Source: Calliopum simillimum
Taxonomy: Eukaryota; Arthropoda; Insecta; Diptera; Lauxaniidae
Assembly: GCA_951812925.1 (NCBI GenBank)
Contig: OX638371.1
Coordinates: forward strand, 2,418,001-2,482,000
DNA: 64,000 bases
Direction: 5' to 3'
Within the stretch, counting starts at the first letter, position 1. Every line of letters begins with the position of its first letter. The notes below the pieces were generated by a model. It made no database searches. It was not told where the DNA came from and was given only the letters and a program-made list of their open reading frames with translations. This document shows, piece by piece, positions 11,136 through 22,119 of the stretch. Both the position numbers and the translations under genes were made by a program.

Positions 11136-12640
11136 CTCTTTTTTCATGTTTCCAAAAAAATGTATTTATCATGAAACTCTTTAACGGACATGAATGATAT
11201 TTGGTATATGTATTGAGGATATCCAGACAAATAAAACAAATAAAAAATATGGCATTCGATAAAGTTAGGTATTGATTTAAACCCTGTGCTTTTTGCAGGA
11301 ACTACAGTTAAGATGAAGTTTTTTTTCCATTACTTTTGAATTTTTCAATGTCACGGTACTTTTCAATTCTCATTATTTTCTAGTAACGATTCAACAACAA
11401 AAGAAAACTTTCAATTGCGCATTAAAAATTTTTATATTTGACTTACATTTTTGAATTTATTATTGTTTCAGTTTTTGTTTTGTTTTAATTTATTTACTAT
11501 TTTGTCTGTTATCTTCTTTACTCAATTTATTGACAATTGAAGTTTATCGCGAATTTTCTTATCATTGCATATTTAAAACAGAATTGATTATTATTGACTA
11601 GGAAATTGATAAAACCAAACAATGAAATATATATTATGAAATAACTTTAACAATCTCTATGAGTGCTAAGTGCAATAAAATGTAAGTGTGTAAAATAGAA
11701 GTGCTAATGTCAAGGAGTTATTACTGTAAAGTGTTGGTATATAATAGAAGTACATGGAGTTTCATTTAGAGCACCGGCTAACGCAATCTTCTACATACAA
11801 TGTTCCTGCTCAAGGCTTTGAAATCTAGACAATTTAATTTTATTTTGAGTTGTTACAATCGCAAAGTTTTAATTGTTATTAATACTTGTATCTTCCAATG
11901 AAAAGTATTTTCCTCGTGTGCTTATCATGTTTTGGGGAATCACGTAATATTACTATCTACATCAAATACAATAAACTCGAGATACTTGAGCAACTTGAAG
12001 TTTTTGTTTAGTTTTGAAATTCCTTTGACTACGAAGTGCAATTTCAGTACAAAAATAACAAAAACAATAAAAGTACATACCTACATGTGACGCGTTCATA
12101 TATTGAAGAATGTAGAATAATGTATCTTATATTACCGTATTTTAAAGTGGTGCAGAAAATTATGCACTAAAAGAAATTTTTGCACTACATAACATACTTA
12201 CATACATTTCCTGTTTCTGTCAATTCAAATACTATGAGTACTAAATATTTATTTTGTGTTTTGGATTTGTTTATTTTGTAGTTGTTCACTTAAAATTCCA
12301 GTTAAATTCACACCTTTGACGAGACAAGAAATGGAATTTTGCAGAAAAAACCCAAATTTAATTTGTACATGATGTTATTTACTTTGGCACCAAAATAATT
12401 TTTAAAACATATTATGACGTGAATGCAAAACAATTTTGTAAAAATTCAAAATTGGAGATCGTAACGCAAACCAAGAAAACCACTATGCTGCCTTTGAATT
12501 ATTTCACAATATTATATTTCACAATAATTTTTAAAAGATTCAATTATAAAGCATAAAAGTAACTTAATGGGAAAGTCAAAAAATTAAACAAAAACTAAAA
12601 TTAAACCAAGGTCAATCATCATGAAATCTTCATAAGTAGT
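11136..12640. other. AT-rich non-coding stretch
   Basis: No repeat boundary or exon-like segment could be supported. Confidence 0.45.
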
Positions 12641-12644
12641 TCAT

Positions 12645-12872
12645 TTGCGCTTAATGCACTATTTACGAGATCAAAATCATCATAGCAAAATCCATCAACA
12701 CAACCACCATCTTCATGAAGAAAACATCATTAGCAGCAGCAGCACACGACGCAACGATGATGCACTGCCTACCTCAACCGCAACTCATCCGGCCACCACC
12801 ACCGTTGCTGCTGCCAATCCAAAGGCAAACATATGGCCAGAATTCTTTTTCTCATCACCACAAATCTTTTAA
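12645..12872 (+). other. Low-complexity, coding-like patch (His/Ser/Thr/Ala codons), probably not an exon
   Basis: This local G+C-richer patch holds 'cagcagcag', 'accaccacc' and 'gttgctgctgcc' runs and a 75-codon frame rich in His, Ser, Thr and Ala. Such homopolymer-type tracts are common in fly transcription factors, but also in fly introns and leaders. The frame begins at TTG, with its first ATG three codons in. No convincing acceptor or donor bounds it. It is kept as a marker, not as a gene. Confidence 0.2.
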
Positions 12873-13599
12873 TTCTCATAAGCACAATATGTAGAGCTGT
12901 TGGCTTTTTCTCGATGAGTCATACTGTATGTTTTTTAATTCAATTTTCTTTTATTTGTATCTTTTAGTTTGCTTTTTTTTTTCTTTTTTAATTCAAACTA
13001 ATCTACTCGAACTCGTACACATGTGTGTCTGTCTGTCTGTCTGTAGATCTTCCGGCTGTTTTTGCTTTGTCCAACAGTGTATTGTTGTGTTGTTGTTATT
13101 TTTGCGCTGAACTGTTGTTGGCATCTTTGTTCATTTTTTGGCCACATAATTTGTCAGTGATTCATTTTTGGAAGCCATCTACTGAATTGAATGAATAAGC
13201 GTCTATGATTTTGACTTTAGTTACTGTGCTGGCTGCCGCTTGAGCTACTTTAAAGTATTTCATGAATTTGCATAAATTTTGGAAAATTGTTTTTTGCCAT
13301 GACAGAGAGAGAGAGCGACACAACACTGTAGTATCACAAATGATTAATTATTTATGTTGACAGCTGTGCTACCGGAAGGTATATGTTTTCACAAGAAATT
13401 GCAAAACAGAAAAAACAAATTATATATTTAATTTGAAAACGCTGTTTATTAAAATTCAATTATAATCAAGGGAACGCTAAAGTATGTTGTAATATAAAAA
13501 GATATATAAAGGTATTCTGTAGCTTAAGTTAAAAGCCAAAGACTGGAGAGCAAAAAATTGTTTATCATTGCAAAAAAAAAAAAACTTCACACAAGCCCG

Positions 13600-14150
13600 A
13601 CAAGAAAAATGTTTAGGTTTACATAGATCCGATTCGGTTCAGGCTTGTCTGAAAAATTATCAGGAACGAGTCAGGCTTTCTGATCCGACAATAACGAATA
13701 AACGCCACACCTCATATGAAACGGAGCTGATCCATTTGAGCAGATCCGATCTGAATTCCATAAAGTTTTCAGGAACGGATCAGGATATTTAAGGTCGTCA
13801 TCAGAAAACTAATATATTTGTTGGTGAGGATAGGATCATATCCGTGTAAATTAATTTTGATTTCGTCCGACCACAAGACGCTTTCCTTAAACATTTTGTA
13901 GCAATGATTAATATGTTTGATTTACCAAAATATGTTTGAGAAATTTTTTCTGTGGTCGCTTTGATATGGAATATGTATTATAAAAGAATTGGATCAGATC
14001 AATTAAATTCCTGGAAATTTGATTTAAACATCGCATTTAGATCGTATTAAGATTTTTGGTATTAGATCGTGATGAGTAAGTGATCAGATCGTATTAAGTA
14101 ATACCTGATCTGGATCTGATCGTAGTCCGGATCTGATGCGTGATGTGCTT
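13600..14150. repeat. GATC-rich degenerate repeat block around a Tc1-like fragment
   Basis: It holds an unusual density of GATC(C/T)GAT, GATCAGATC and GGATCAG(G/A) motifs on both sides of a transposase fragment at about 13795-13945. An example is a string of GATC words at 14060-14140. It may be decayed terminal repeats of a Tc1-like element, but the arms do not pair cleanly by eye. Confidence 0.35.
13795..13945 (-). pseudogene. Tc1-like transposase fragment
   Basis: Read on the minus strand, the segment translates to NHCYKMFKESVLWSDE followed by IKINLHGYDP. This matches the Tc1-family block around the first catalytic aspartate (pattern W..VLWSDES.F.LFG.DG). The Asp-Glu pair of the SDE motif is kept. 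The frame is short; no helix-turn-helix region, second Asp or third acidic residue could be followed on either side, so this is a fossil. It sits inside the GATC-rich block. Assignment rests on one motif block of about 30 residues. A mariner-like relative is less likely because of the LWSDE wording. Confidence 0.5.
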
Positions 14151-14627
14151 TGAACGAATGATATTGTATGTACTTCTAAAAACACTTCAAATGCTAAAGA
14201 AGAATTAGCGAAAATTGTTAAAATTTTTACAGCAAAAATTTGTTAACTTTTCAAAATTCCTCACATGCTATGAAAAATTTTTGAAAATTGGCTCGGCTTT
14301 TTTTGTGCTCAAAAACACAAAAATCTCAGCATTTTTCTGAAACGGCCATCAGTTTGAAAATATAGGTTTATTCCAAAAAAAAAGTATCTATGCGGAAAGA
14401 AAAGCTATATAAAAATTACCAGGGCTGTAAAATACGTGCAAATGACAGATTTAGGTATTTTTGTGAGTTAAGGAAAAACGTTGGCAGCAACAGATCGATT
14501 TTTATAATAAATGATATAACTTCTATAAGAAATCATATAAAAAATTTAAAGACAGCTGCGTAAAATTTCCGAATCAATAATTTTTAATGTGTCCAGCAGG
14601 AAATATATATAGCTGATTTAGTTATAA

Positions 14628-15045
14628 CCCTGCAAGTCCATGGATTATTCTAAAACTAATTTGCGACTAGTCCAAATTCTCGTTTCATCACATTTAAAGT
14701 TCTATTTACGTTTAAAATTGTTTGTCATTGGACGTAACCAATTGTGTCCTTATGCATTACATTCGCACCAGAAAGAGGCCAATTTTTTTTATTTTATTTA
14801 TAAATTGACGGACTGCCAAACAGTATGTAGGCAGTGATGTTATGAGTATAATCAATACACAATTGGACCACTTTTGGTACTAATGGCGGATTATGCATTA
14901 CAATTGGACTATTTTTTATACAATTAACCGAGTTTTAATGCAATTGATAATTTAAGTCAATTAATTCTAGTTTATTATGGACTACTTACAAAAAAACTAG
15001 ACCAAAGATTGAACTCTTGAGACAATTGGAGTCGGTCCTACAGGG
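14628..15045. repeat. Possible MITE with CCCTG.A ends and internal CAATTGGAC words
   Basis: CCCTGCAAGTCC at the left and GGTCCTACAGGG at the right are imperfect inverted ends. Just inside, 'ccatggattattctaaaact' is loosely mirrored by 'ttctagtttattatgg' near 14966. The words ATTGGAC or CAATTGG recur at least four times. No clear target duplication was seen. Confidence 0.3.
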
Positions 15046-17067
15046 AAACCATATTTTTCTATAAAAATTTATTGAACGGTATGAAAAATTGCAGTGATGC
15101 AGATGGCTAATGAGCGCGATCTATCAGACTGTGTTTTTTTTATCACACGACAGAGTTCTACAGGTTTAAATCTAGCCGAACTCTAAGCAAAAATAAATGA
15201 TTTTTTTTTTTTTTTTAAAGTTTAATAGTTTTTTTTAGTTAATTGTTTCTCTTTTTTTATGCAAATAAATTAATGTTAAAACAAAAATATTCTTGTATAA
15301 TAATATTATTAATAATTTTTGCTATGCTCACATTCATATATTGTTCAGTTTTTAAAAAATATGTAAAATGAACGAAGATTAAAGAAGTTTAGAAATTTTT
15401 AATCGATTTTCGCTACAAAATTTATAAAACTTTTTTTCCGCGCAGTCAAATCGAGTACCATGAATAATGATAATGATAATGAATTAAGATTTGGATTAAC
15501 CGAAAAGTGAAACAATTTTTGGTATGCATGATTTTTGTACAAAAAACATTGCCCATTAAGAGATTTCAAAACAAAACCACAAAATGTCATTTTATTTTGA
15601 AAATTGCTCTACTAATTAAGTTGCATTTATTTGTCTTTTTTTTTTTTTTTTTGTTACCAACTGCAGCAAATAATTGTACATTCTGTTATCATTCTTTCTA
15701 ATTGTTGTTATTGCATTTAAGTGTATAAAGAGTAGTGTTAAATGAAACTCAAATGAAGTACTTGAGTATTTATCGTTCATTTTTTTTTGCTGATTTTTTT
15801 TTTTTTTTTTTAATAAACGTCAAGCAAACTAAGAATTTTGAATGACTAATGTCAACGGCATTTGCAGGCTGTTTGCTCGCATTTTATAGTTGTTGTTGAT
15901 AACAAAATTCTTTACCCTAATCTGGCGAATAACAAGCAAGTTATGGTCTAAAATAGAAAAATTATATAAAATTGTAATATGTACTATGTAGGTATGTATT
16001 TAAAGCGAGTGCGCCACCAAGATATAGTGATTTTCTAAAATTAAAAAGAAAAAATCATAGATTTTTTGTGCAAAAAAAAAAAGGAAGAGGAAATGGATAA
16101 AACATAAATTTGTAACAAAACTACAAACACATGTAGTAAGCAGATTAAAATTTTATTTTTTCCACGCTGCAAATAACACGTGCCTGCTGTTAAAGTTGGA
16201 TGACCTACTCTCTAATATGTAGTGGGTGCATAGCTTTTAAAAAAATACTTTTACTTTAAAATTTATTTTTATTTTTTCCTTTCAAATGATTCATTTTATT
16301 ACCAATTAAATTATATATATTAATGAGATTTCCCACATAATTATTTGTTTATCGAATTGTGAAAAATTTTTTCATTATCTAATTCTTTGGAATTCCTAAT
16401 TAAAAACTTATTATTCATGCCGTGTTGTGGATGCGTCATGGTAACGTTGCTCCACAGGTTGTGGAAGTTAATCCGTACATAAAATAAAAACATATAGATC
16501 AAAATTTATTATTTAAAAGAAAACAGCATCATAGTTATTTAAAAAGAAAGCAAGAAAAAACAAAAAATCTATGCATTCATTAGCATACAAAATCATGTGT
16601 TTGATTGAAATTTACTACAAATATCGTAGGAAATGCTGCCCACACAAAAAGCAGAGATAAAGAAATCATACGCACTCGAGAAAAAAAAAAAAAAAAAAAA
16701 ATGCTGAACAAAAACCACAAAAACAATTTTTGTATCGTTCTATCTTTTTTCATTAATGAAGATGGGCAAAAAAGCATAAACACAGAGATAGAAAGCAAAA
16801 AGAGAAAAAAACTATTTGAAAAATGAAAGCATAGAAAATTTTATGAATGAAAATTGTATATGAGTGAATTTCACAAAACAACGATTTCCACGAGCTACCA
16901 GAATTGTGGTGAAAATAGTGAAAATTCAATGAAAAAATACCACTTGATATTTTTGTTTTTGTTGAACGTGGCATAAACGTTTTTTAAAGTAAGTTTTGTT
17001 ACGAAATTAAGTCTATAAATTATCACGTTTCTTCGAAATATTTAGTTCAAGCTGTCAAACTGTTTTT

Positions 17068-17125
17068 TGATATCTATTAGTGTAACGCGCTTACAATCCG
17101 AAGGTTCTAGGTTCTATTGCCAGCT
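17068..17125 (+). repeat. tRNA-like fragment, possible SINE head remnant
   Basis: The string 'gtgtaacgcgcttacaatcc' followed by 'gaaggttctaggttctattg' resembles the anticodon-to-T-arm part of a tRNA, with a B-box-like GGTTCTATTGCC. The D-arm part is missing and the acceptor stem does not close, so it is not a functional tRNA gene. Confidence 0.3.
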
Positions 17126-17789
17126 GGGATATTGTTAAATACTTTCAGTTTATCTTAATTTTTCTTCGTTTCAAACTATTACCATCTCCTTTCCGAAATT
17201 TTTATCGATCTTTGTCATTAAAATGGTTTATACTGACTATATGAAAATTATACTAATTTTATGAACTTTAGTCATTATATGCAAGAATCGAAAATTCCAT
17301 GCATTTTTCAAATTAGAAAATGATGACAATTAGGATTAGAGAAAAAACTACTAAACACGGCTTACAAATAATGACTAAAATTAGTATGATCTTTTTCATT
17401 TTAAATCTAGAGCAAATTACAAAGAAAAATTTTCTCCAATATTCTATTAAGTTATACTTCAGCTATACTAAGATGAGGCTCTGTTCCACTTCATTCTTTT
17501 TGCTGTTAGTTGTCTGACAATCAACTTATTAGCCAAAGAAAACAAATGCATAACTTTTCTTCTTGTTAAGTTTTCACTATGGGTGAAGTTATAGCTGATA
17601 AGTGGTAAACGAAAGATCCCGTCATGTCCGTAGTACTTACAAAAGGAAGTTTTCAAATCTTTTTCAATATATTTATCTACTACCCCAATTAATTTTTCAT
17701 TAAACTGTTTTGGTCATTAGTCTTTCAGCAGTCCCCGAATAAACAAATCAATTCCAAATAAAATCTCAATATGTAGCAAATCGAGTACC

Positions 17790-18440
17790 GCGCTGTTATA
17801 TATTTTCGTACCAAGGAAAATCAGTTCAAACCGTACTGGAAGTGAAGTCATCAAATAACGGGAACTAATGTCCGAGAAAAATTATGGTTTATAAGTGGCA
17901 AAACCTTTTTAAGCAAGGCAGGGACTCTCTTGAAAATGACCCACCGCCAGGTCGGCCGATTGAGGTCACCACTTCGGAAATCAATTAAAAAGTCCAAAAA
18001 TTTGTATTAGAAGATGCTCTAAAGACTAAAGAAAACACAGCTCGTCGAAATTATTGAAGTATCAGAGTATCAGGTACAGAAATTTTAAAAATTCTCTACT
18101 ATAGACTTGGCATGACTAAAGTCAGTCTTAGGTGCCAAGAATGCTCACAAAGCCTCAACAAAAAAACAAAAAAAAAAAAAAACAGCAAGTGAAGTATTCT
18201 CTCTAGGTTTTGGACAGAGATGGAGTATTGGTTGACTGGAAAAAACCTTGGCGACAGTCTTTTAGGACTTAGAATGGAATCTGTTGATTGATATCAAAGT
18301 TCAAAGAAGCAGTCAGAGAAAAAAGAAGTAAAAAATTTACCAAAGTCGATCTCCTTCTGCACGAGAACGCGCCTGTCAACAAGAGCCGTATTGCGTATTC
18401 TGCCATGCAGAATATGAACTTCAAAATTTTGAATAAAAAT
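17790..18440 (+). pseudogene. Degenerate mariner transposase
   Basis: Fragments of a mariner-type transposase occur in colinear order on the plus strand. An N-terminal EYRAVIYFRTKENQFK-like segment lies near 17785-17835, and the helix-turn-helix region YKWQNLFKQGRDSLEND near 17887-17940 is followed by the PPPGRPIEV linker. Next comes ILKILYYRLGMTKVSLR near 18083-18135, matching the mariner 'LGM.KV.ARW' block, and DLLLHENAPVNKS near 18345-18385, matching the second-Asp block 'LLH.DNAPAHK'. In this copy the block reads HEN rather than QDN, so the catalytic Asp is lost. Several in-frame stops and frameshifts, plus an A-rich insertion at 18165-18185, break it. No terminal repeats were recognised. 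Confidence 0.7.
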
Positions 18441-18889
18441 AATTTCCTGGAAAAAAATTTTTAAGTGATGAAGAAGTGAAGGTTTTGGTTTCAGTGATTT
18501 TTTTTTTTCAGACTAAGAGAAAACAAATTTTTTCAAAGGTTATGTATAATAAAAAGTTAATAAACTATAAGAACAGATAAAAATATTAGGTTAAGAGAAG
18601 AATATATTGAAGAAAAAAACTATATTTGGATATTTTCCACTCTTTATCTCCCATTTCGCGGACACAAAAATTCTCGTGTTGATAATAAGTAATATCTCTG
18701 TATTCATTTGTTTGGTTTTCATTAACACACTGTTAAATTTTGATGAGGTAATACGCCAACAATGGTTTTCAGTTTATTCAATCCACACAGAGTGCCATGA
18801 TAAATATACCCTACACTCAGGGTATATTCACTTTGTCCTTCTGTTTGTAATGCAGAGAAGGAGGCGTGGCAGATACAAAAAAGTATATG

Positions 18890-19266
18890 TCGCCGGTGCT
18901 TACGAAGACTATCCCTTCTTTAAATGCAGACAAGAAAATCATTTTTTTCAAACTGCGGCGAAAAATATCTTTTTTGTGCGAATGCGGACAAGAAAATCTT
19001 TTTTTACAAAATGCGGAGAAGAAAATAACTTATTACAAAATGCGGAAAAAGTACTCACTAAATAAAGAGATTTTCTTCGCCGCATTTTGTAAAAAGTGAT
19101 TTTCTTCGCCGCATTTTGTAAAAAGTGATTTTCTTCGCCGCATTTTATAAAAAGTGATTTTCTTGTCCGCATATTACAAAAAAGATTTTTTTCGCCGCAA
19201 TTTAAAAAGAAAGATTTTCTTCGCCGCAACTTTCGGTTGGAAAATTTTCTTCGTAAGCACCGGCGA
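18890..19266. mobile_element. Palindromic insertion built of ~30-bp repeats, nested in the dispersed repeat
   Basis: The ends are TCGCCGGTGCTTACGAAGA and its reverse complement. The interior is a series of units of about 30 bp, each with an A/T-rich GAAAATC(A/T)TTTTT part and an AAATGCGG(C/A)GAAG part. Units run forward in the left half and reversed in the right half, meeting near 19065. The uninterrupted target sequence is visible in the second copy of the host repeat at about 35245-35260, so the insertion limits are unusually well defined. A 2-bp TG duplication at the junctions is possible. Confidence 0.8.
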
Positions 19267-19499
19267 TGTATTCTTGTTCAGCGTCACCTCCTGAGTCGAT
19301 ATAGCTATAACCGTCTGTCTGGGTGGCTGACTGGCTGGCTGTATGTGGAAATACATTTCTTGGGAAAATTGAGTAAGATAATTCAATGAAATTTGATATA
19401 CTGCCTTCGACGTCAAAGTTAGCTCGGGGGATTGAAAATGAGCAAAATCGGTCAACGGACACGCCTGTCGCCCATACAAAAAATATATTCAAAATGCAA

Positions 19500-20045
19500 C
19501 GGCAATGCAACCAAAATACACATAAATACTACGAATTGAAAGCGGAAGCTCTGAGAAAAAACTGGGCAAATTCGGAAAAGAGGGCGTGGCACCTCCCACA
19601 TAAGCAAAAGCTTCAAAACGATATACTGAAAGAGTTTTTTGAGCTAATCGAACCAAATTTGACTCAGATTCTAAAAATTATAAATGCAAGCTCTCAATAA
19701 AAATTGGATGAAATCGGGCAAAGGGGCGTGGCACCTCCCATATAAGCAAATGTTTCAAAATGCTTTACTGAAAGCGTTTTTTTGAGATAATTCAACTAAA
19801 TTTCACTCAAATACTAAAGACTAAAATGCACGCTCTAAACTAAAACCAGACGAACTCGGAGAAGAGGGCGTGGCACCTCATATATAAGCAAAAGATTAAA
19901 ACGCTATACCGAAAACGTTTTTTGAGATAGTCTAACCAAATTTCCCTCAGACACTAGGGACTATAAACGCAAGCTCTGAGCAAAAACTGGGTTAACTCGG
20001 ACAAGAGGGCGTGGCACCTCCAATATAAGCAAAATTTTGAAAATA
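19500..20045 (+). repeat. 142-bp tandem array, four units
   Basis: The word GGGCGTGGCACCTCC/A recurs at 19582, 19724, 19866 and 20007 (spacings 142, 142, 141). Each unit also has a 'gcaagctct(g/c)' block, an 'ac(t/g)gaaa(g/a)(c/a)gtttttt' block and an 'aa(a/t)tt(t/c)(g/c)' block. Divergence is moderate. The array forms the 3' body of the dispersed repeat. Confidence 0.8.
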
Positions 20046-20125
20046 TTGCAGTGTAGGGTATTTATTTTTTGGCCAGGCCAAAAGTTACACCCTTACTAGT
20101 TTTTTCTTGTTATATGCTTTAAAAA

Positions 20126-21194
20126 TGAGTTTAGAGCCATAAATGAGTGAGTTAAAAAAATATTCTTCGGTAAAAATTATAAAATTGAAAACCGAGAAAA
20201 ATTTTTTCTTTTTTTGAAACTGTCCAATAAAATGTTGTAATAGTTTCATCGGTACGCAAATTTTTTATTAACTAAAAGAAGAATTTTATTTTTCAAACAG
20301 TATATGTAGATCACATGTAGATAGATATCAACACTTGGACATATGACGTCAAAAATGGCAGGAAACTAACATGATAAACAAAAAAAAAAAAAAAACTGTT
20401 TTGCAGATTATTGTGAAATTTTTGTTGTGAAGTGAAATTTTAAAGAAAATTATAAGGCGGAATTTCAATTTGGCTCTTGGTAATAAAGAAATGGCAGAAA
20501 AATGTGAATTAAAGAAAATATACAAAAAGAAATAAAATTAAATGAAAATTATTACTTTATGGATTTATTAAGTGACCGCAATTTATTGAGGTTGAAAATT
20601 TAAAGAATTTTAATTATAATGCAATAAACAATTAAATTGGAATTAAGTTATAAAATGAAAATAAAACGAATAAAAATTGAATTTAACGAAAAAACACAGC
20701 GAAAAAAACCTTCGGCGCACTTTTTTCTCTTTTTATTGTGCTGCTTCGCGGTACAATTTGTTAATTGTCTGTTTTATTGTCTTGTCTGTTTTTTTTTTCA
20801 TGTATTGCTTTTTAGTTTGCAAATTCTTGGCAACAAATAAATAAAACTTAACGTATGAAGAATTTGAAAAATGAAGAACATTCTCATTTTCATTCCAATT
20901 CATAGACGAAATCGCTTAAAATAGCAGGACGAGGTGAAAAAAATCATTAGGAAACATTCAAGAGACAGACATCTTTGCAGAAAAAAAGTCATTGAATGAG
21001 AGGGAGTGAGCCAGAAAACGTATGCATTTGTGGTTATTACTTAGCTAGAGGGAGGTGAGGTAGAGTATGCCAAAAGAATTGTTATTACAAGCATTAGGCC
21101 TAGGCCGAGAAAGAATGAACTACCTATATTGGTAGCAATTACTTTTTTGAGCAGAAATAAAAAATTTCACAACAAAGAATGCTTGACAACTTAC
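20126..21194. other. AT-rich stretch, probably first intron of the minus-strand gene
   Basis: It follows the GTAAGT donor of the 21195-21282 exon. No exon, branch-point constellation or repeat could be fixed here, apart from a poly-A run near 20380. Confidence 0.4.
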
Positions 21195-21282
21195 CTGAGA
21201 AAACTCTTGGAACTGCCGCTGACAGCAACACAAAAATCAGCAATTGCAGCAATGATGAAAATGGTATTGAATTCTGCTTCAT
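21195..21282 (-). CDS. First coding exon of a secreted or membrane protein gene (signal peptide)
   Basis: On the minus strand an ATG at 21282-21280 opens 29 codons plus one base before a perfect donor, CAG|GTAAGT, at 21195/21194. The peptide is a textbook signal sequence: a short polar N-terminus with one Lys, a hydrophobic core LLQLLIFVLLSAA (about residues 11-23), then VPRVFS as a cleavage-like region. The intron interrupts in phase 1 just after the signal peptide. This arrangement is common in fly secreted and immunoglobulin-superfamily cell-surface proteins. A leader of 71 nt and a TATA/initiator promoter precede it at the expected distances. No later exon was recognised at lower coordinates, so the first intron is long (at least 21 kb if none is missed). 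The gene's identity cannot be told from this exon. Confidence 0.75.
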
Positions 21283-21353
21283 ATTGGCGTGTTGTCCTTT
21301 AAAGTATCGTAGTGTCCTTCAAATTAATCTTGAAGTTTTTAACGCCCCGCACT
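21283..21353 (-). other. 5' untranslated leader of the minus-strand gene
   Basis: It runs from the initiator adenine (21353) to the base before the ATG (71 nt). It contains no upstream ATG on the minus strand. It begins with a G+C-rich stretch (GTGCGGGGCG) and then turns A-rich before the start codon. Confidence 0.6.
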
Positions 21354-21388
21354 GACGAACGTTTTACACGTGTCTCACTATATAAAGC
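21351..21388 (-). promoter_or_regulatory. TATA-initiator core promoter
   Basis: On the minus strand TTTATATAG (TATATA at 21384-21379) lies 31 bp upstream of the adenine in GTCAGTG (TCAGT at 21355-21351), the canonical insect spacing. A CACGTG E-box-like word sits between the two elements. No downstream promoter element was seen. Confidence 0.7.
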
Positions 21389-22119
21389 ACTATGGGTTGC
21401 CTTATCTTTTAAGCTTTTGTCAGCTTTTTTTTTTATGACCAGCGCACTTTGTTTCAATGAATTAATTTTTAGTGAATGAATGAATGAAAGTATTTTTTCT
21501 TTTATGTTCTGTCAGCTGTTTTAAAAATGTGAAAACAATGCGTGACACAGTATGAGTTAATATTTTTATTTTTATATTTTTGAACTTAATGTATGCGGGC
21601 GATTTTCACCGCAGAAATGATTTATTTTGCTGCGTGAAAGTTTTTTTGTTAAAAATTTTTATTTTTATGAAGATTTTTTAAATGCATTAACACTTTTGTG
21701 ATTGCTAGGTGACCGATTTTTATATATTTTCTTCTTTTTCACTTTTTATTATCTTTCTCATACAGCGTTAATATTTTAAGTAAAAAATTCAATGAAAATC
21801 AGAAATTTATATATTTTCGGTAACACTGAGTTGCTACTTGTAAAAAACATTCAATGAATTTATTTTTTATTATTATTCATGAATATGCTCAGTTTTTATA
21901 AAATATTTATTTGTTTAATTATTTTTCTGTATTTTTTGCGTTTAATAATTTCCGTTTGAGATCCTGTAAATAAATTAAAAGAAAAATTATGGGTTATTCT
22001 TTGAAAAAAGGAACTATGTGTAGATAACTTAAAAGTAAATAATAATGAATAAAGAAAACATTTTTACTCGATTTGAATTGTAATTTAGAGCACTTAAGCA
22101 TATGTTTTTGAATATTGAA
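21389..22119. other. Upstream region of the minus-strand gene
   Basis: AT-rich, with poly-T runs and GAATGAATGAA words near 21475-21487. No further motif can be supported. Confidence 0.4.

Larger units (their letters stand above)
14151..17789. other. AT-rich non-coding stretch with possible minor repeats
   Basis: No supported exon was found. It includes a possible MITE at 14628-15045, a tRNA-like scrap at 17068-17125, a poly-A run of about 21 near 16681-16701, and long poly-T runs near 15195, 15636 and 15797. Confidence 0.45.
18807..20125 (+). repeat. Dispersed fly-type repeat (TACCCTACAC... ends), copy 1, with nested insertion
   Basis: It starts TA|CCCTACACTCAGGGTATA and comes back at 20049-20060 with the complement CAGTGTAGGG|TA, then a T-rich tail to about 20125. 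The 5' part holds GAAGGAGGCGTGGCAGATA and then the TTGTTCAGCGTCACCTCC block with CTGTCTG/GGCTGGCTG words. The same string is at 35166-35400. This copy is split by a palindromic insertion at 18890-19266, and its 3' half is a 142-bp tandem array (19500-20045). The 'AAAGTATATATATTCTTGATCAGC' type of wording is widespread in dipteran genomes; I do not assign a family name. Confidence 0.65.

Noticed and set aside
18607..19510. Several overlapping ORFs of 77 to 152 codons on both strands
   Set aside because: They arise from the palindromic ~30-bp repeats (18890-19266) and the dispersed repeat around them; stop-free frames on both strands are a by-product of the repeat unit.
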